Source: JAQVUB01 sp033809415 (lineage in GTDB: Bacteria; Verrucomicrobiota; Lentisphaeria; Oligosphaerales; Oligosphaeraceae). Taken from it: a DNA stretch of 23,440 nucleotides. Where the stretch lies: NCBI GenBank assembly GCA_033809415.1, contig JAPXLT010000040.1:1-23440 (forward strand), read 5' to 3'. The notes under the pieces were generated by a model. The model did no database searches. It was not told the origin of the DNA and saw nothing but the letters and a program-made list of their open reading frames with translations. The stretch's first letter is position 1; each line of letters starts with the position of its first letter. This document shows positions 21,179 to 23,440 of this stretch, piece by piece. A program made the position numbers and the translations under genes.

Positions 21179-23209
21179 ATGAACAATAACCGTGAACTGC
21201 GTTTCCGCCAGGTGCACCTGGATTTCCACACCTCGCCAGCCATTGACGGGATCGGCTCCGCATTCGACAAAAAGCTCTGGCAGGAACGCCTGCAGATGGC
21301 GCATGCCGACTCGATCACCTGTTTTTCCTGCTGTCACCATGGGTGGAGTTATCACCCCTGCAAAGTCGGCGCCATGCACCCCGGCCTGAATTTTGACCTA
21401 CTGCGTGCTCAAATAGATGCCTGCCATGAAATCGGCGTCAAAGTGCCGATCTATCTGACCGCCGGCGTCAACAACCGGATCGCGGAATGCGAACCCGGCT
21501 GGCGGGAAATCTCGCCGGATGGCCGCTGGGCCTCCTGGGTACAGTCGCCCCTCGCGGCCGGTTTCAAGAAGCTCTGCTTCAATTCTCCATATTTGGATTA
21601 TCTCTGCCGCCTGATCGAGGAAGCCGCCCATCTTTTCCCTGATGCCGACGGCATGTTCTTTGATATTATCTCGCAAGGACAATGCTGCTGTCCGCACTGC
21701 ATGCGAGATATGGCAGCTGACGGATATGACCCGGAAAAGGAAGAGGATCGCCTGCGTTTTGCGCGAAAAACACTGCTGAAATATTTCCGGCGTACGACTG
21801 AAGCAGCCCGCTGCGTCCAAGCCGACTTGCCGGTCTTTCACAATAATGGTGCCCTACTCGAGCCCGGCAACCGAGACCTGCTGCCTTACTACAGTCACTT
21901 GGAACTCGAATCCCTGCCTACCGGCGGCTGGGGTTATGACCACTTCCCGTTGAGCGCCGCATACTGCCGCAACCTCGAACATGACTTCCTCGGAATGACC
22001 GGGAAATTTCACACGACCTGGGGGGAATTCGGGGGCTTCAAGCATGCAAATGCCTTGCGCTATGAATGCGCGGCGATGCTGGCGCAAGGCGCAAAATGCA
22101 GCATTGGCGACCAGTTGCATCCAACCGGACAGCTGGATGAAAGCACCTGCCGACTGATCGGAGCGGCATACGCGGAAGTCGAACAGAAGGAGCCCTGGTG
22201 CCGCCAGGTTTCCTCAGCCGCCAATGTCGCCATGCTGTCGAATCATGGTTTCAAAAAGCCCTTGCAAAGGAATTTGAAGAGTGAGACCGGGGTGTCGCGG
22301 CTGTTGCTGGAAGCGCACATTCCTTTTGACCGGCTTGATGACGGCAATGATTTCTCGGCATATAAAGTGCTAATCCTACCAGATGACCTGCGCCCGGATG
22401 CAACCCTGCAAAAGCGCCTCGCTGACTTTGTTGACGGCGGCGGCAAGCTGATTCTTTCCGGCACTTCAATTCTAAAGCAGGATTGTGATCAACTCGCCTT
22501 TGAGCTGCCGCTAACTTTCGAGGGACTCGCCACTCTGTTTCCGAATTACATCAATCCTGCTGCGGAATTTGCACCGGAAGGGATCAATACGCCGTTTGTC
22601 ATGTACCGCCCCTCAATGAATATCCGGATAAACTCCGGCAAGTCTCTGGGGAAAATTCATGAACCCTATTTCAACCGAGATTACCGGCATTTCTGCTCGC
22701 ACCAGCATACTCCCAACCACCTCGAGGATGCCGGCTTCGACGCGGGACTTCTAGACGGGCAATTCCTCTATTTTGCGCATCCTGTCTTCATCCTCTACGC
22801 GCTCTATGGCAATGTCATTCTCAAGGACTTCATCCTGAAGGGAATTCGTGCGCTGATTGATGACGATCTTCCCCTGCATACCTCGATGCCATCCCAGGGA
22901 CGAGTCTCCCTGCTCGAGCAGAAAGAGGAAAGGCGCTACATTGTCCATGCCCTCTATGCCAATACGATGTTGCGCGGCATGAAAAGTGACGCTTTCGTTC
23001 CGGGAGCGTACCCGACCGCTCCAGTTGAAGTCATCGAGGAGCTGAATCCCATCCATGACGTGAAATTCTCATTCAGGCTGCCCCGAGAAATCAAACGCAT
23101 CACCCTCGAACCCCAAGGGCTCGAGGTACCCTTCCAAAACTGCAACGGACAGATCAGCATCACCATCGATAAACTAATCTGCCACCAGATGATCGTCCTC
23201 CATTACTAA
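21179..23209 (+). CDS. GHL6-like glycoside hydrolase with trimerisation-type domain
   Basis: A 676-residue protein without signal peptide, so probably cytoplasmic. Residues 8-340 resemble hypothetical glycosyl hydrolase 6 (GHL6) TIM barrels. They include CCHHGWSYHP (51-60), DGMFFDIIS (157-165, D162) and a cysteine-rich loop QCCCPHCMRD, then the acidic WGEFGG (E283). D162 and E283 are plausible catalytic acids by position, which is inference. Residues 345-540 look like the beta-galactosidase trimerisation/GATase-like domain (VLILPDDLRPDATLQKRLADFVDGGGKLILSG). The remainder is beta-rich. Substrate unknown; relatives are annotated as alpha-amylase-like or fucosidase-like. AAGGAGG lies 10 nt upstream of the ATG. 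It is coupled with the acetyltransferase gene. Confidence 0.85.
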   Translation: MNNNRELRFRQVHLDFHTSPAIDGIGSAFDKKLWQERLQMAHADSITCFSCCHHGWSYHPCKVGAMHPGLNFDLLRAQIDACHEIGVKVPIYLTAGVNNRIAECEPGWREISPDGRWASWVQSPLAAGFKKLCFNSPYLDYLCRLIEEAAHLFPDADGMFFDIISQGQCCCPHCMRDMAADGYDPEKEEDRLRFARKTLLKYFRRTTEAARCVQADLPVFHNNGALLEPGNRDLLPYYSHLELESLPTGGWGYDHFPLSAAYCRNLEHDFLGMTGKFHTTWGEFGGFKHANALRYECAAMLAQGAKCSIGDQLHPTGQLDESTCRLIGAAYAEVEQKEPWCRQVSSAANVAMLSNHGFKKPLQRNLKSETGVSRLLLEAHIPFDRLDDGNDFSAYKVLILPDDLRPDATLQKRLADFVDGGGKLILSGTSILKQDCDQLAFELPLTFEGLATLFPNYINPAAEFAPEGINTPFVMYRPSMNIRINSGKSLGKIHEPYFNRDYRHFCSHQHTPNHLEDAGFDAGLLDGQFLYFAHPVFILYALYGNVILKDFILKGIRALIDDDLPLHTSMPSQGRVSLLEQKEERRYIVHALYANTMLRGMKSDAFVPGAYPTAPVEVIEELNPIHDVKFSFRLPREIKRITLEPQGLEVPFQNCNGQISITIDKLICHQMIVLHY

Positions 23210-23211
23210 TA

Positions 23212-23440
23212 TTTTTTAACAACGAAAAGACACGAAAAGGCACGAAAATTTTCTATAGGGGTTGCTGCTTTGACGAATGAGCACGCAACCCGTATATGTC
23301 AAACGTGGTGGACGTTGTGGACATTGTGGACGTTGTGGACGCTGTGGACGTGGTGGACATTGTGGACAGGAACCCTCCGCACCCTTCACCCTGCACCCTT
23401 CACCCTTCACCCTTCACCCTTCACCCTTCACCCTTCACCC
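23212..23440 (+). repeat. Composite repeat running off the window end
   Basis: The A box starts within 5 nt of the GHL6-like stop codon (TTTTTTAACAACG, to about 23280). Seven GTGGAC units at 23308-23370 carry triplets GTT, ATT, GTT, GCT, GTG, ATT and AGG. A CACC array, mainly CTT triplets, continues past the window edge. Confidence 0.9.

Overview
The window most resembles a member of the Lentisphaerota (Victivallis/Oligosphaera relatives) or a neighbouring PVC lineage. This is inference from gene style: a prepilin-like protein with the FTLIELLVVIA helix and a C-terminal HxGxxxxLFGDGHV motif, large secreted carbohydrate-active proteins with a CBM9-like front domain, an Asp23/AmaP pair, an AmmeMemoRadiSam set, and intergenic DNA packed with short repeats. 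No rRNA, tRNA or CRISPR array was found, so the assignment is not certain.

Layout: (1) 1-2071: a DUF1016/YhcG-type PD-(D/E)XK nuclease gene, a 5'-truncated ORF6N-domain fragment and repeats. (2) 2072-5142, minus strand: a redox operon with a fused GlpA-like dehydrogenase/FAD-NAD(P) oxidoreductase followed by a DUF1667 iron-sulfur protein, preceded by a long leader hairpin with a U-tract. (3) 5449-6569, plus strand: Asp23/Gls24 protein, AmaP-like membrane protein and a strong terminator. (4) 6702-7757: a Gfo/Idh/MocA oxidoreductase. (5) 8231-10568: a MEMO1+AMMECR1 fusion and its radical SAM partner, convergent with overlapping 3' ends. (6) 10995-11675: purC. (7) 11892-13110: a secreted small protein and a prepilin-like protein. 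(8) 13670-16708: a 1012-residue secreted CBM9/TIM-barrel protein with a near-consensus promoter. (9) 18122-23209, plus strand: a secreted alpha/beta hydrolase, a CutC-family protein, an AAC(3)-family acetyltransferase and a GHL6-like glycoside hydrolase.

The most unusual content lies between the genes. Every gap longer than about 50 bp carries modules from one repeat repertoire: a CACGAAAA-type box, tandem arrays built as a fixed core plus a variable triplet (CACC+NNN, GTGGAC+NNN, CGGATC+NNN, GTCCGTGT+NNN), an E module ending in AAGTTGGGCAATAGTA, and a hairpin element of fixed geometry (H1-H2-H3). Two copies of the hairpin element at 13224-13483 face each other with identical spacer lengths but different stem sequences that still pair. 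The modules recur in the same order, as if derived from a larger composite element.

Gene cooperation: the AmmeMemoRadiSam proteins and the redox operon are each self-contained functional units. The secreted hydrolase, the two glycoside-hydrolase-like proteins and the Gfo/Idh/MocA enzyme suggest glycan and sugar use. Most substrates cannot be named from sequence.
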